Assembly: GCF_016839145.1 (NCBI RefSeq)
Contig: NZ_CP069302.1
Coordinates: 1-64,000, forward strand
Origin: Shinella sp. PSBB067
GTDB lineage: Bacteria > Pseudomonadota > Alphaproteobacteria > Rhizobiales > Rhizobiaceae
Direction of reading: 5' to 3'
Length of the DNA stretch: 64,000 nucleotides
In this document: piece after piece, positions 35,866-44,929 of the stretch
How positions within the stretch are numbered: position 1 is the stretch's first letter
Layout: each line of letters begins with the position of its first letter
Notes under the pieces: model-generated
What the model was told of the DNA's origin: nothing
The model's input: the letters and a program-made list of their open reading frames with translations, nothing else
Databases searched by the model: none
Program-made: the position numbers and the translations under genes

Positions 35866-36819
35866 TCAGCGTCTCTGCACGCCCGGAAGGACGCAGAGCA
35901 TCTCGAAAAGCAGGTTCGCCGCCGTTATCGCCGTGTTGCCGGAGGGATCGTAGGGCGGAGAGACCTCGACGAGGTCGCAGCCGACGAGGTTGAGGCCCCA
36001 GCAGCCGCGGATGATCTCCAGCGCCTGGATCGTGTTGAGGCCGGCGATCTCGGGCGTGCCGGTGCCGGGCGCGATGGACGGGTCGAGGCTGTCGATGTCG
36101 AAGGAGAGGTAGACCGGGCGGTCGCCCATCTGTGCGCGCACCTCCTCCATCAGCGGCGTCAGCGACTTGTGCCAGCACTCTTCCACCTGGACGACCCGGA
36201 AGCCCTGCTCGCGCGGCCAGTCGAAATCGTCGGCGGCATAGCCGGTGCCGCGCACGCCGATCTGGATGCAGCGCTTCGTATCGAGCACGCCGGCCTCGAC
36301 GGCGCGGCGGAACGGCGTGCCGTGGGCGATGGGCTCGCCGAACATGTGCTCGTTGATATCGGCATGGGCGTCGACATGGATGAGGCCGACGGGGCCGTAT
36401 TTCTCCGCCATGGCGCGCAGGATCGGATAGGAGAGCGTGTGGTCGCCGCCGAGCGTCAGCGGCTTGCAGCCGTCCTTGATGATGCCGCGATAGGCATCGG
36501 TGATGATGTCGACGCATTTCGGCAGGTTGAACGTGTCGATCGCCACGTCCCCGATGTCGGCCACCTGGAGGCTGTCGAAGGGGGCCGCGCGGGTCGCCAT
36601 GTTGTAGGGGCGGATCATGCAGCTCTCGGTGCGGATCTGGCGCGGCCCGAAGCGCGTGCCCGGCCGGTTGGACGTGCCGATGTCCATGGGAATGCCCACG
36701 AAGCACGCGTCGAGCCCTTCGGTGGTCGGCTGCGTCGGCAGGCGCATCATGGTGGCCGGGCCGCCGAAGCGGGGCATCTCGTTGCCGCCGAGCGGCTGGT
36801 TGAAGGTCTTCGTCGTCAT
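35866..36819 (-). CDS. Agmatinase/ureohydrolase family protein
   Basis: A 317-residue manganese ureohydrolase with the metal motifs LTLGGDHTLSYP (about residue 125), GLIHVDAHADINEH (about 148) and YLSFDIDSLDPSIAPGTGTP (about 242). The N-terminus (CFVGIPMDIGTSNRPGTRFGPRQIR) resembles agmatinase, guanidinobutyrase and guanidinopropionase. It hydrolyses a guanidino compound to urea and an amine; the exact substrate cannot be set from sequence. A strong GGAGGAACC lies before the ATG. Confidence 0.9.
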   Translation of the reverse strand: MTTKTFNQPLGGNEMPRFGGPATMMRLPTQPTTEGLDACFVGIPMDIGTSNRPGTRFGPRQIRTESCMIRPYNMATRAAPFDSLQVADIGDVAIDTFNLPKCVDIITDAYRGIIKDGCKPLTLGGDHTLSYPILRAMAEKYGPVGLIHVDAHADINEHMFGEPIAHGTPFRRAVEAGVLDTKRCIQIGVRGTGYAADDFDWPREQGFRVVQVEECWHKSLTPLMEEVRAQMGDRPVYLSFDIDSLDPSIAPGTGTPEIAGLNTIQALEIIRGCWGLNLVGCDLVEVSPPYDPSGNTAITAANLLFEMLCVLPGVQRR

Positions 36820-36905
36820 CTCGGTTCCTCCGGCGGGCCGTTCGTTCCTGCGGGCCGCATACTGCCCACGGTTCTAAAGGATTCGGCCGGCGGGAGAAAG
36901 CAAGG

Positions 36906-37838
36906 CTAGGCCCAGGCGTAGCGCACGATGTGGAAGAAGACCGGCGCGGCGAAGACGAGGCTGTCGGCGCGGTCGAGCATGCCGCCGTGGCCCTCGATCA
37001 TGTGGCCCCAGTCCTTCACCCCGCGGTCGCGCTTGATCGCCGAGGCGACGAGGCCGCCGAAGAAGCCCATGATGCAGGCAAGGCCCGCGAGCGTCCCGGC
37101 CTCCAGCGGCGAGAACGGCGTGAGCCAGTAGAGCCCCGCGCCCATCAGCGACGCGCTGGCGATGCCGCCGACGAGCCCCTCCCAGGTTTTCGACGGCGAG
37201 ATGGACGGCGCGACCTTGTGGCGGCCGAAGAGCTTGCCGAAGATATATTGCAGGACGTCGCTGCCCTGGACGGTCGCGATCAGGAAGGCGATCAGGAGGA
37301 GGCCCCTGCCCTCGTTGCCGGGAATGGGCAGCGTCACCAGCGCCGGCACATGGCTGATGCAGTAGACGGAGAGCATGATGCCCCATTGCTGCTCGCTGAC
37401 CCGCTCGAGAAAGCGGGACGTATCGCCCCGCAGCGCCGTCACGGCCGGCATGGCGAGGAAGCAGTAGACCGGAATGAAGATCGAGTAGAGCCCGTACCAG
37501 TCGATCCAGATGAGGTAGTACTGCGCCGGCACCACGACGAGGAACATGCCGAGCAGCGTCCAGCGGTCGGCATGGCGCGTGTTGGTGAGCGTCACGTATT
37601 CCCGAAGCGCGGCGAAGGAGACGAAGGCGAAGAGCGCGATCACGCCACCCTTGCCGAAGAGGAAGGCGATGCTGATGCCCGCCACCATGATCCACCACGC
37701 CTTGATGCGTGCATTGAGGTTGTCGAGCGTTGCCGGCAGGGGCTTTGAGCTGCGCCAGGAGAGGATGCCGGCAACGAGGCTCGCCGTGGCGAGAACGGCG
37801 ACGAGGCCGAGGAAGAGGCGGGTTGTGTCGTCGCTCAT
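36906..37838 (-). CDS. Phosphatidate cytidylyltransferase (CdsA-type)
   Basis: A 310-residue integral membrane enzyme that makes CDP-diacylglycerol from phosphatidate and CTP. It has about eight membrane segments and the CDP-diglyceride synthase signature in two parts: SPSKTWEGLVGGI (about residue 208) and GHMIEGHGGMLDRADSL (about 270). It is the last gene of a phospholipid operon; its ATG overlaps the plsC stop (ATGA). A second copy besides the housekeeping cdsA is common in rhizobia carrying this operon. Confidence 0.93.
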   Translation of the reverse strand: MSDDTTRLFLGLVAVLATASLVAGILSWRSSKPLPATLDNLNARIKAWWIMVAGISIAFLFGKGGVIALFAFVSFAALREYVTLTNTRHADRWTLLGMFLVVVPAQYYLIWIDWYGLYSIFIPVYCFLAMPAVTALRGDTSRFLERVSEQQWGIMLSVYCISHVPALVTLPIPGNEGRGLLLIAFLIATVQGSDVLQYIFGKLFGRHKVAPSISPSKTWEGLVGGIASASLMGAGLYWLTPFSPLEAGTLAGLACIMGFFGGLVASAIKRDRGVKDWGHMIEGHGGMLDRADSLVFAAPVFFHIVRYAWA

Positions 37839-38490
37839 CGGCGGTGTCCATCCTTTCGGGGCGCAAGGGCAAGAAGTGCCGCGCGGGCGCGCTCGAGGAA
37901 GACCTTCCGGTCCTCCCCCTCTTCCAGCGCGACCGGTTCGCCGAAGACGACGCGGCAGAGCAGCGGCACCGGCAGCAGCGCGCCCTTCGGCAGCACGCGG
38001 GACATGTTCTCGATCCAGCAGGGCACGAGCTCGACATCCGGCCGCGCGGCGGCGAGGTTGTAGAGGCCGGAGCGGAAGCGCAGCAGCGGTTCCTCCGTCA
38101 TGTTTCGGGTTCCCTCGGGAAAGAAGATCAGGGATTCGCCGGCATCGAGCGCCGCGAGCATGACCTGCAGCGGATCGGCCTTGCGCTCCACCCAGTTGCG
38201 CTCGACGAGAACGGTGCGCAGGAGTTTGCCCGAGATGAAGCTGCGGACGGTGCCGGCTTCCAGTAGTCCGCACCGGCGACGGCGGCTGTGCGGCTGCGCT
38301 CGGCAGGATGCAGGCAGGTCGAGACGAGGATGAAGTCGCCGTGGCTGGCATGGTTGGCGAAATAGATGCGCTGCCGGCCGTTCGGCTTGACGCCCGCCCA
38401 GATTGGCCGGACGCCGGTGACGGCACGCGACAGGCCGGCAAGCACCGCGCCGCAGGCCTTTTGCAGGAGAGATGCCTTGCCGCCGGTCAT
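37835..38490 (-). pseudogene. PlsC-like lysophospholipid acyltransferase, frameshifted
   Basis: The reading frame from the ATG at 38490 gives a PlsC N-terminus with the catalytic motif FANHASHGDF and runs to ...VAGADYWK. The remaining motifs continue in another frame from 38260: AGTVRSFISGKLLRTVLVERN, then the acyltransferase block FFPEGTRNMTEE and LVPCWIENMSRVLPKG. One missing C in the CC at 38260-38261 (plus strand) restores ADYWEAGTVRSF and gives a normal 218-residue protein. Both ends keep the ATGA overlaps of the operon. As given, it is a broken gene; a sequencing error in a short homopolymer is possible. Confidence 0.85.
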
Positions 38491-38921
38491 GCGCCGCCTC
38501 CCGCCGCATCGAGCAGAAGGATAGCGTAGAGTGCCGTGCCGACGGCGAGCGAGATCCGTTGCAGCCAGACGAGCCGGCGGCATCCGGCAAGGCGTTCCGG
38601 CAAGGTCCTCGTGACGCCGTCCCCTGCCCGCAGGCCCATGCGCGCCAGCACATCGTCGATGGCGGCAAGGCTCGCTTCCTCCGCGTCGTGGGACGCGGCG
38701 AGCCGGAAGAGCGCGGCATCGAACAGGAGATGGACCGAGAACGCGAGCGGCAGCAGGCAGAAGGCGAGCAGCAGCCACCAGGCGAGCGGCCCGGCGAAGC
38801 CGTGGGCGCCCGCGGTCGGCGGCGCAAGGGCGAGGATCAGCAACGCCGCACCGCCGCCGATGAAACCGTTGCGCCGCAGCCGGCGGGCGGCGCTCTTGGT
38901 TGCGGTTTTCCACACCGTCAT
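38487..38921 (-). CDS. Small conserved membrane protein of the phospholipid operon
   Basis: A 144-residue protein of unknown function with about three hydrophobic segments (GGGAALLILALAPPTAGA; AWWLLLAFCLLPLAFSVHLLF; a C-terminal ISLAVGTALYAILLLDAA). It overlaps both neighbours by ATGA (PAP2/phosphatase upstream, plsC downstream), so it is a fixed member of the operon. No catalytic motif is visible. It may support lipid handling or complex assembly (inference). Confidence 0.75.
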   Translation of the reverse strand: MTVWKTATKSAARRLRRNGFIGGGAALLILALAPPTAGAHGFAGPLAWWLLLAFCLLPLAFSVHLLFDAALFRLAASHDAEEASLAAIDDVLARMGLRAGDGVTRTLPERLAGCRRLVWLQRISLAVGTALYAILLLDAAGGGA

Positions 38922-40252
38922 CGCGCCGCCTCCTCGATGAGGGCATAGGCCTCGAACGGCAGATGGACCGGTCGGCCCGCCGCCTTGATCTGCGCCACGG
39001 CCGCGGCGGCATTTTCGGCAAGGCCGGCGCGCACCAGCCAGCACGCCGCGACCACCGCGCTGCGCTGGAAGCCGAGCGCGCAGCAGACGAGGACCGGGCC
39101 ATGCCGGCGCGCCGCCTCGACCGCCAGGGCGGCCGCGCGGATGCGTGCGGCGGGTACGGGCAGCAGGTCGAGCGAGGGGAAGGCGTACCAGGCGAGGCCC
39201 GGCACCGACAGGCCCGGCAGCTCCGCCGTCATGTCGACGACCGACGCATAGGTCGCCAGTTCCCCGCGCGCCGGCATGCGGCCGAGAAAGACACCGTCGG
39301 CAATCTCCGCCGCCGGCGCCAGCCGCCGCGTCCACCAGCGGATGTTCAGCCGCGCGCCCAGCCGGCAGGGCAGGAGCAGCCAGCGGCCCGCAAGGCTCAT
39401 CCGGCCGTCCGCGCTCTTCTGGAACACGCGCTCTCCCGCGCCGGCATAGCCGAGCGCGACGATGGCCAGCGCGAGAGCGGGCCAGACAAGCAGGAGGCCC
39501 GCGCCGGAAACGCGCGTTGCCGGAACGGTCAGCGCGAGGAGAAACGCGGCGCCCGCTGCATAGCAGCCTGCGAGCCGCCGGGCCTTCGCATTCTCCGTCA
39601 GCCGGAAGCCGGCAAGCGGAGAGGCCTGTCCTTGCGGGAAGAGCCAGAGGGCGAAGAGGCCGAGCAGCGCGCCCGTCGGGATGTCGATGACGTGATGCTG
39701 CCATGTGGTGAGCACGGAAATGCCGATCAGCAGGCTCCAGCCGTGCCATATCGCAAGCCATGTCCCGGCGAGCCGCCGGCGCCAATGATCCCAGACGATG
39801 ACGACGAGGGCGATGTGCAGCGAGGGCGCCTGGTTGAACGGCCTGTCGAAGCCGCCGAGCACGTCGAACATGAAGCCCGGCAGCCCGTGCGTTTCCGGCC
39901 GCACGAAGATGGCCTGCAGGGGAAAGGCGATGAAGCAGGCGACGGCGACGACCTGCGCCGTGAGATACCGTCGCGCCAGCCGGCCGACGTCGTCAGGCGT
40001 GTCGTTGACGAAGAGCGAGAGCGCGTAGAAGGCGTTGATCGACCAGTAGGGGACGATGGTCCAGGCGATGAAAGGGATGTGCCCTTCCCAGCCGAAGGCA
40101 AGGTTCGGCACGGCCGTTCCCAGCGAGGCCAGCCAGTTCGACGTGCCGTAGGTCAGGTAGAAGAACGGCGCGAGGAACAGCAGCCAGAGCGCCGCCGCGC
40201 GGAAAACGGCGCGGCGGTCGACGGCACGAGCGGATGCGACACCCTCCCCCAT
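38918..40252 (-). CDS. PAP2 phosphatase fused to a dual-specificity phosphatase domain
   Basis: A 444-residue membrane protein. The N-terminal part (about residues 20-240) has six membrane segments with PAP2 motifs PSLHIALVVIVWDH and WQHHVIDIPTGALLG. The C-terminal soluble part (about 330-440) carries the cysteine phosphatase signature VLVCCALGFQRSAVVAA (C-x5-R). Such fusions can dephosphorylate lipid phosphates on either domain, for example phosphatidylglycerophosphate or phosphatidate. The start MGEGVASARAV at 40252 places it eight bases after the upstream gene. It is part of the phospholipid operon. Confidence 0.88.
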   Translation of the reverse strand: MGEGVASARAVDRRAVFRAAALWLLFLAPFFYLTYGTSNWLASLGTAVPNLAFGWEGHIPFIAWTIVPYWSINAFYALSLFVNDTPDDVGRLARRYLTAQVVAVACFIAFPLQAIFVRPETHGLPGFMFDVLGGFDRPFNQAPSLHIALVVIVWDHWRRRLAGTWLAIWHGWSLLIGISVLTTWQHHVIDIPTGALLGLFALWLFPQGQASPLAGFRLTENAKARRLAGCYAAGAAFLLALTVPATRVSGAGLLLVWPALALAIVALGYAGAGERVFQKSADGRMSLAGRWLLLPCRLGARLNIRWWTRRLAPAAEIADGVFLGRMPARGELATYASVVDMTAELPGLSVPGLAWYAFPSLDLLPVPAARIRAAALAVEAARRHGPVLVCCALGFQRSAVVAACWLVRAGLAENAAAAVAQIKAAGRPVHLPFEAYALIEEAAR

Positions 40253-40260
40253 CGTCGGCC

Positions 40261-42021
40261 TCAGATGCGCTCGGCCAGCGAGACGGTGAAGATGCCCCAT
40301 TTGTCGATGCGCTGCTCGATCTTGCGGAAGCCGGCCGCGGCGACGAGCTGGTCCATCTCCTGCTGGGTCCGCCGCCGCATGATCCAGGCCTCGCCGCCGC
40401 GATGGGAGGTGAGCGCCCGTGCGATCATTTCGAGCTGCGGATGCCAGGGCTGGCTGGTGTAGAGAAGCAGCGATCCGGGCTCCAGCGCCCGCGACAGGCC
40501 ATCGAGCGAGGCTTCGATCAGGCCATTGTCCGGGAAGAGCTCGTAGAGGCCGGAGACGATGGCAAGCGTCGGCCGCGGCTCGACAAAAGCAAGGCCATCC
40601 GCGTCGAAGGCGTCGGCGCGGTGGAAGGAGGCGATGGCCTCCAGGCCGCGCGCGGCGATCAGCGCCGCGCCCTTCTCCACGTTGACCGGCGAAAAATCCT
40701 GCAGCCGGACGCTCTCGGGCTTCGCCTCGGATGCGGCGACGGCATCGAGCACGTAGCGCCCGTGGCCGGCGGCGATGTCGAGGACACGCAGCGGCTTGCC
40801 CTCCGCCCTCAGACGCGCGAGCGCCGTGCCGATCAGCTCTTCCAGATGGATCTTCCGCTGCCGGATGCCGCGCCAGCCGATGGCGTCGAGGAACTGCCGG
40901 TCGATCAGCCGCCCGCCGGGGCCGAGGCCGCGTGCTTCGTCCTCGTAGACATAGTCCAGCGTCGAGCCGGAATCGAAGCCGGTGCGCACGCCCGTGGCGA
41001 GGCCCTTGGAAAAGAGGGCGCCGAGGCGGATCGAGGCGCGCGTCAGCACCCAGTAGAGCCCGCGCGGCGAGACAGGCGAAAGCGGGGTCGCCAGCCGGTC
41101 CGCCTCGTCGCGCGTGTAGCCGGAAAGATGCGCCCGCCGCACGTCCGCCACGACCGGCGGCTCGGCGAAGCGTGCGGCGATGAAGGCGCGCACCTTCTCC
41201 AGCGCTTTGGCGCGGTCCCGTTCGCCGAGCGTGTCGTGGTAGAAGCCGGGCAGGACATGGCGTTCCTTGATCGTGCTGCCGAGGTTCTCGAAGAAGCGGT
41301 GCTGCGGCGCATGGCGCACGACGAAATCGCTGCCGGAAATCAGAAGCTGCGTCGGCACGGTGATCGCTCGCGCATCCGCCACCACGCGATCCGCCGCCTC
41401 GTAAAGCTCAAGCAGGATGTTGGAGGCGATGGGGCGGGTGATCAGCGGATCGCCCTTGAACGAGGCGATGCGGTCCGGATCGTGGGTCAGGAAGCGGGCC
41501 TTGACGTAGGAGTTGACGAAGAACGTACCCTTCAGCTTCTGCCAGAGCGCGATGCCCTCCTTGGCGAAGGGAACGTAGAGCTTCACGTCGAAGGCCGGCG
41601 AGGCGAGCACCAGCGCGCGGATGTCGGGGGCGTAGTCGTGCACCCAGGTCGCGGCAAGTACCGCGCCGACGCTCTGGGCGACGACGGCGATCTCGTTCGT
41701 CGCGAAGCCGTCGGTCGCGCAGATGTGGCGCACGAAGCAGTCGAGGTCGCGCACCTAATGGGCGAAGGAGGGCGAATGGCCGCGCTCGCCGGGCGAACGG
41801 CCGTGGCCGCGCGCATCCCAGGCATAGAAGGCAAAGTCGTCGAGCCCGAGTTCCTCGGCGATATGGGCGACGCGCCCGCCGTGCTCGTGGCCGCGATGCA
41901 GGAGCACGATGGCGCCCTTCGCGGTGCCTGAGCGGGCCGGCCAGACGCGATAGAACAGCTCCACGCCGTCATGGCTCGCAAACGCCTTTTCGATCATGCC
42001 GTCATCCCCTTGCACAGACAT
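40261..42021 (-). pseudogene. Alpha/beta hydrolase-methyltransferase fusion, interrupted by an amber codon
   Basis: The full frame of 586 codons encodes an N-terminal lysophospholipase-like hydrolase (about residues 1-310; DARGHGRSPGERGHSPSF, then VVAQSVGAVLAATW) and a C-terminal SAM-dependent methyltransferase (about 330-585; VLDIAAGHGRYVLDAVAAS). At codon 89 the sequence reads TAG (plus-strand CTA at 41755-41757) in the conserved HSPSFAH-x-VRDLD, where tyrosine codons would fit. Everything else is in frame. A strong GGGGAGGACG precedes the ATG at 42021, while no ribosome-binding site supports re-initiation at the GTG 41754. A one-base substitution (or sequencing error) explains it. Confidence 0.85.
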
Positions 42022-42119
42022 CGTCCTCCCCTATACGGATGAAGACCCGTATTCGCAGTTGATTTCCAATCGGCTGCGCTTTCATTTCAGTCGCAGCAAT
42101 CGAGCGGATTCGCGCTTTC
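42022..42119. promoter_or_regulatory. Divergent promoter region of the phospholipid genes
   Basis: Contains the inverted repeat ATACGG-N8-CCGTAT (42033-42052), a candidate operator between the two divergent phospholipid transcription units. Confidence 0.35.
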
Positions 42120-42716
42120 ATGTCGATCTATAAACTGAAATCGTCCTTCCAGGCCCTGCTCCGCCCGCTGGTGGGGCGCCTGGCCACCATGGGGCTCACC
42201 GCCAACCAGGTGACGCTCGTCGCGGCCATCGTCTCGGTGGGGATCGGCGCGCTTCTTCTCGCCCGGCCCGAGCCGGCGCTCTTCGCGCTCGTGCCGGTCT
42301 GGATGTTGCTGCGCATGGCGTTCAACGCCATCGACGGCATGCTGGCGCGCGAGCACGGCCAGAAGAGCGCGCTCGGCGGTTATCTCAACGAGATCGCCGA
42401 CGTCGTTTCCGATGCCGCGCTCTACATGCCCTTCGCGATGGTCGGCCCCTTGTCTCTGCCCTGGATGGCGGCGATCGTCTTCCTGGCGACCCTGACGGAA
42501 TTTGCCGGCGTGCTCGGCGTCGCCCATGGCAACGGGCGGAGCTACGAGGGGCCGATGGGCAAGAGCGACCGGGCGCTGCTGTTCGGGGCGCTGGGCGCGC
42601 TCGTCGCGGCCTTCGGCACGCTGCCGGCCTGGACGTGGCATATCCAGCCGATGGCCTGCGTGCTGCTCGTCTGGACCGTCGTCAACCGCGTCCGGGCGGG
42701 GCTTGCCGCGCACTGA
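42120..42716 (+). CDS. CDP-alcohol phosphatidyltransferase
   Basis: A 198-residue integral membrane enzyme with about six segments. The signature region reads NAIDGMLAREHGQKSALGGY followed by LNEIADVVSD. Against the family pattern D-x2-DG-x2-AR-x8-G-x3-D-x3-D, the first and third aspartates are asparagines. I recall similar substitutions in a subgroup encoded next to this operon, so it may be a distinct specificity rather than decay. It would join CDP-diacylglycerol to an alcohol acceptor. It is divergent from, and functionally matches, the CdsA/PlsC operon. Confidence 0.85.
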   Translation: MSIYKLKSSFQALLRPLVGRLATMGLTANQVTLVAAIVSVGIGALLLARPEPALFALVPVWMLLRMAFNAIDGMLAREHGQKSALGGYLNEIADVVSDAALYMPFAMVGPLSLPWMAAIVFLATLTEFAGVLGVAHGNGRSYEGPMGKSDRALLFGALGALVAAFGTLPAWTWHIQPMACVLLVWTVVNRVRAGLAAH

Positions 42717-42720
42717 GCCG

Positions 42721-44037
42721 TCAGCGTTTTCCGGCAAAGCGGGCCGGAGTCGGCCGGCCGGTCACCTGTTCCCAATGCTCGTCGGCGCGCCGCTCGAAGG
42801 TGGCGGCATCGCGCGCGTCGCTCTGGTAGAAGGCGCCGCGCGGCACGTCCGGCGCATAGGCCTGGTCGCTCCAGCCGCGCCCGTCGTCATGCGGGAAGGC
42901 GTAGCCGACATGGCCGAGCGCCGCTGCGCCCTTGTAATGCGTATCGCGCAGATGCATCGGCACGGCGGATGGCACCTCGTTCGCCACATGGGCGAGCGCC
43001 AGCGAAATGCCGCGGCAGGCGGAATTGGATTTCGGCGCGCGGGCGACGTGCAGGGCCGCATGGGCCAGCACGATCTGCGCCTCGGGATAGCCGATCTTCT
43101 CGACCGCATGCAGCGCCGCGACGGCGGTCTGGAGCGCGGTGTTGTCGGCAAGGCCGACGTCCTCTGAGGCGTGGATCATGATCCGCCTAGCGATATAGCG
43201 CGGGTCCTCGCCGCCATGGACGAGCCGCGCGAGCCAATAGAGCGTCGCGTCGGGATCGGAACCGCGCATGGATTTCACGAAGGCCGAGACCACGTCGTAA
43301 TGCGCATCGCCCGAACGGTCGTGGTTGACGGGGGCGGCCGCATAGGCCTCCTCGACCATGGCTTCGCTGATGACGACCGGTGCGCCGGGCGCGTGCCCGA
43401 CCGCAAGGCTTTCCAGAACGGTCAGCGCGCGCCGGGCGTCGCCGCCGGAACGGCCGGCGATGCGGCGCAGCAGCGCCGGCTCCAGCGTGACCTCGATGCC
43501 GCGTGCCGCAAGGTGATGCAGGCCACGCCGGACCACCTCTTCCATCTCCTCGATGGCGAGCGGTTCCAGCTTCAGGATGGAGGAGCGCGAAATGAGAGCG
43601 GGGGTCAGGGTGTGGTAAGGATTGCCCGTCGTGGCGCCGATGAAGTCCGCGACGCCCTCCTCGCAGAGCGCCAGAAGGTGATCCTGCTGCGTGGCGCTGA
43701 AGCGGTGCACCTCGTCCGCGAAGAGCAGCGTCGGCCGCATGCGCGCCTCGTCCGCGATCTTGCGGATGTCGGCGACATTGTTGTGGGCGGCGTGCAGCGG
43801 GCGGAAGTTCTTGCCCAGCATGTTGCCGATGGCGCGGGCGATGGACGTCTTTCCGAGTCCCGGCGGGCCGTAGAGGATGATGCTGCCGAGCCTTCCCGCG
43901 GCGATGCGCCGGCGCAGCATCGTGCCGGGGCCGATGACCTTTTCCTGGCCGATCACGTCGTCCAGCGTCGCCGGGCGCAGTTCCGCGGCGAGCGGCATGG
44001 AGCCGGTGCGCGGCGCGGCATCGAAAAGATCGGTCAT
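42721..44037 (-). CDS. rarA: Replication-associated recombination protein A (MgsA-type AAA+ ATPase)
   Basis: A 438-residue AAA+ protein with the Walker A motif YGPPGLGKTSIARA (about residue 57), Walker B LLFADEVHRFSATQQ (about 103), and TTGNPYHTLTPALISRSSIL, the clamp-loader-like arginine-finger region. The C-terminal part (about 260-435) is the MgsA domain with GSDPDATLYWLARLVHGGEDP. It acts at stalled replication forks. The ATG at 44037 follows a gap that holds the hairpin of the downstream ABC operon. It converges with the CDP-alcohol transferase gene. Confidence 0.95.
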   Translation of the reverse strand: MTDLFDAAPRTGSMPLAAELRPATLDDVIGQEKVIGPGTMLRRRIAAGRLGSIILYGPPGLGKTSIARAIGNMLGKNFRPLHAAHNNVADIRKIADEARMRPTLLFADEVHRFSATQQDHLLALCEEGVADFIGATTGNPYHTLTPALISRSSILKLEPLAIEEMEEVVRRGLHHLAARGIEVTLEPALLRRIAGRSGGDARRALTVLESLAVGHAPGAPVVISEAMVEEAYAAAPVNHDRSGDAHYDVVSAFVKSMRGSDPDATLYWLARLVHGGEDPRYIARRIMIHASEDVGLADNTALQTAVAALHAVEKIGYPEAQIVLAHAALHVARAPKSNSACRGISLALAHVANEVPSAVPMHLRDTHYKGAAALGHVGYAFPHDDGRGWSDQAYAPDVPRGAFYQSDARDAATFERRADEHWEQVTGRPTPARFAGKR

Positions 44038-44084
44038 GGGATCCCCCGTCGAAAGGCTCTTTCATTCCGACCGGGGCGTGAAGA

Positions 44085-44134
44085 GACCCGCCCGGCCGGA
44101 TGACGTTCGTCTATCGGCCGGAGCGGGCGGGGTC
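44085..44134 (-). terminator. Long hairpin after the ABC/monooxygenase operon
   Basis: GC-rich imperfect inverted repeat starting GACCCG (44085) and ending GGGGTC (44134), located just after the last gene (ATPase) of the minus-strand operon and before rarA. Confidence 0.5.
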
Positions 44135-44149
44135 AAAGGCAATCATGCG

Positions 44150-44920
44150 TCAATGCAGGCCGAAGAGGTTCAGCAGTTCCTCGCGGTGGCGCACGAATTC
44201 GGGCGAGCTGCGGTCGCGGGGGCGCGGCAGGTCGATCTCGATGAGCCGTGGCGCGGCGTTTTTCTCGCGCGGCAGGATGAGGATGCGGTCGGCAAGATAG
44301 ACCGCCTCTTCGAGGTCGTGCGTGACGAGGATGGTCGTCACGTCCTCGTCGCGCCAGATGCGCGTCAGCTCCTGCTGCATGCCGATCTTCGTCATGGCGT
44401 CGAGCGCGCCGAGCGGCTCGTCGAGCAGCAGGATCTCCGGCTGCACCGCCAGCGCCCGGGCGATGCCGACGCGCTGCGCCATGCCGCCCGAGAGCTGGCG
44501 CGGATAGGCGTTCTCGAAGGCCTGAAGGCCGACGAGTTGCACATAGCGGCGCGCCCGGTTCTTTGCTTCCGCACGGCCGACGCCGCGCGTGTCGAGGCCG
44601 AAGGCAACGTTTTCCAGCACGGTCAGCCAGGGCAGGAGCCGCGGCTCCTGGAAGATGACGGCGCGCTCGGCGCCGACGCCCTCCACGGCCCTGCCGTCGA
44701 TCAGCACCTCGCCGCCATCGGCATTCTCCAGCCCGGCGAGGATGCGCAGCAGCGTCGTCTTTCCCGATCCGCTGGCCCCGACGATGGCAAGGCTCTCGCC
44801 GGAGCGGATGTTCAGGTTCACGTCGCTGAGGACGGGCAGCGGCCGGCCGTCCAGCGTGTAGGACTTGGAGAGGTGACGGATCGCCACCTCTCCGCGCACG
44901 GTTTCGGCGGAAAGGCTCAT
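44150..44920 (-). CDS. ABC transporter ATP-binding protein (sulfonate/nitrate/taurine type)
   Basis: A 256-residue ATPase with Walker A IVGASGSGKTTLLRIL, signature PRQLSGGMAQRVGIARAL, and Walker B EILLLDEPLGALDAMTK. It powers the importer encoded with the permease and binding protein upstream. Sequence type resembles SsuB/TauB/NrtD. It is the last gene of the operon that starts with the flavin enzymes. Confidence 0.93.
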   Translation of the reverse strand: MSLSAETVRGEVAIRHLSKSYTLDGRPLPVLSDVNLNIRSGESLAIVGASGSGKTTLLRILAGLENADGGEVLIDGRAVEGVGAERAVIFQEPRLLPWLTVLENVAFGLDTRGVGRAEAKNRARRYVQLVGLQAFENAYPRQLSGGMAQRVGIARALAVQPEILLLDEPLGALDAMTKIGMQQELTRIWRDEDVTTILVTHDLEEAVYLADRILILPREKNAAPRLIEIDLPRPRDRSSPEFVRHREELLNLFGLH

Positions 44921-44929
44921 GGTCCTGCC

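Noticed and set aside
41754..41757. Genuine independent methyltransferase gene starting with GTG at 41754
   Set aside because: No ribosome-binding site, and the frame begins in the middle of a conserved hydrolase domain, so a nonsense mutation in a fused gene is the simpler reading.
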